Source: Phycisphaerales bacterium
GTDB lineage: Bacteria; Planctomycetota; Phycisphaerae; Phycisphaerales; UBA1924
NCBI GenBank assembly: GCA_029260415.1
Contig: JAJDDH010000179.1
Location: 1-10,670 of the forward strand
Length of the DNA: 10,670 nt
Direction: 5' to 3'
Under the pieces are notes generated by a model. That model was not told the origin of the DNA. It saw only the letters and a program-made list of their open reading frames with translations, and did not search any database. Below are positions 10,033 through 10,670 of the stretch, one piece after another. The first letter of the stretch is position 1. Every line of letters begins with the position of its first letter. A program made the position numbers and the translations under genes.

Positions 10033-10670
10033 TCAGAGCGAGAACAGCCCGACAAACAGCAGCACGTCCGTCGCGTCGAACGTCGTGCTCGTGTCCAGAT
10101 CGGCGCTGGGGTCCTGCGCGATGAAGGCCTGGAGGAAGGCCAGCACGTCCCCGAAGCCCGCCACCCCGTCGCCATCGAAATCGACGCGCGAGTCCAGCAC
10201 CTCGACCCTGTACGCGGGCATCAGGGTCACCGAACGCGCCCCGTCGTCGGCGGTGATCTGCAGCGAGTCACGGCCGAGACCGGGCCCACCACTGATCGCG
10301 ATCTCGTACACGCCCCCGCCCAGCTCGCTGATCGCGCCGATCTCGACCACGCCGTCCGAGCCGGGCGCGTGCGCCACGCTGAGCGCGCCTGGCGCCAGAT
10401 CCACCGCCTTGCCCCGCCAGTCGCGAAGCTCGACACGCACCCGCGCCGCGGAGGCGCCCTCGCCGCTGGCCGCCAGGCTCGTCGCGCCCGTCGCGATCGA
10501 CCGGACCGCGTCCGGGCGCCCGATCAGGTCCGCCCGCCACGCGTCGTACGTCTCGCGGAGCGTGATCACCGGGTCCGGGTCGGTCGAGATCGTGTTGGGC
10601 ACGTTGAATGTCATGAAGTAGTCGCCCGCGGCGCAGCCGAGCTCCTGCAGGAACGCGCCCCCGCCCTGGT
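10033..10670 (-). CDS. C-terminal part of a secreted dockerin-type protein (5' end off right edge)
   Basis: 211 complete codons are in the window. The frame is open to the right edge (reading Q-G-G-G-A-F-L-Q-E-L-G-C-A-A-G-D-Y-F before the first Met at 10614), so that Met is internal and the gene starts outside. After an unassigned stretch comes a beta-rich region at about 10195-10467 (V-R-V-E-L-R-D ... G-G-G-V-Y-E-I-A-I-S ... L-Q-I-T-A-D-D), which looks like an Ig-like or invasin-type fold. The last 50 residues are a duplicated dockerin: D-F-D-G-D-G-V-A-G-F-G-D-V-L-A-F-L and D-L-D-T-S-T-T-F-D-A-T-D-V-L-L-F-V, ending F-S-L. Unlike the three exoproteins to the left, the first loop is calcium-type and there are no bracketing cysteines. 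The enzymatic identity cannot be told from this part. The stop is 114 bp upstream of the AsmA-like start. Confidence 0.8.
   Translation of the reverse strand, partial: QGGGAFLQELGCAAGDYFMTFNVPNTISTDPDPVITLRETYDAWRADLIGRPDAVRSIATGATSLAASGEGASAARVRVELRDWRGKAVDLAPGALSVAHAPGSDGVVEIGAISELGGGVYEIAISGGPGLGRDSLQITADDGARSVTLMPAYRVEVLDSRVDFDGDGVAGFGDVLAFLQAFIAQDPSADLDTSTTFDATDVLLFVGLFSL
10036..10185 (-). repeat. canonical-type dockerin pair in the right-edge protein
   Basis: Two half-repeats with Asp at loop positions 1, 3, 5 and 12 in the first copy and 1, 3 and 12 in the second, each followed by V-L-x-F. The first copy fits an EF-hand-like calcium loop well; the second has lost the position-5 Asp. 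There is no terminal G-C. Confidence 0.65.

Overview
The window looks like chromosomal DNA from a GC-rich planctomycete, most likely of the Phycisphaerae/Phycisphaerales. Three consecutive secreted proteins end in duplicated modules of the type D-L-A-E-P-F-G-x-L-D-F-x-D-V-x-x-F-L, closing with G-C-P at the stop codon. This matches what I know as the 'GC-type dockerin' tail of Phycisphaerae exoproteins. The assignment is by pattern recognition, not by database search.

Layout, left to right. (a) 1-426, minus: the N-terminal 142 codons of a UbiA-family prenyltransferase, running off the left edge. (b) 451-476: a good intrinsic terminator on the minus strand. (c) 512-7203, minus: three large exported proteins in a row: a seven-repeat FG-GAP/VCBS beta-propeller protein, a subtilisin-family (S8) protease with two tandem beta-sandwich domains, and a PhoD-like metallophosphatase with an N-terminal LamG-like domain. 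Each has an N-terminal signal peptide (weak in the propeller protein) and a 57-58-residue two-repeat C-terminal tail bracketed by two cysteines. The gaps between them are 95 and 111 bp. (d) 7204-7470: the only sizeable divergent intergenic region, with a candidate promoter for the phosphatase and three small tandem dyads. (e) 7471-8961, plus: a cytosolic AAA+ ATPase of the Ycf46-like type, with a GTG start set by a strong Shine-Dalgarno sequence. (f) 8965-9918, minus: a membrane-anchored AsmA-like protein, convergent with the ATPase and separated from it by 3 bp. (g) 10033-10670, minus: the C-terminal part of another secreted protein, ending in an Ig-like region and a more canonical calcium-type dockerin pair.

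The central cluster (protease, phosphatase, propeller protein) reads as a surface or secreted set carrying a common C-terminal sorting or anchoring tag. Export for polymer and phosphate scavenging is plausible but is inference. No cohesin partner, sortase or secretion machinery is visible here. The ATPase and the AsmA-like gene show no obvious functional link to the exoproteins. No tRNA, rRNA, CRISPR array, insertion sequence or phage gene was recognised. The very long plus-strand open frames opposite the minus genes are GC-driven shadows.
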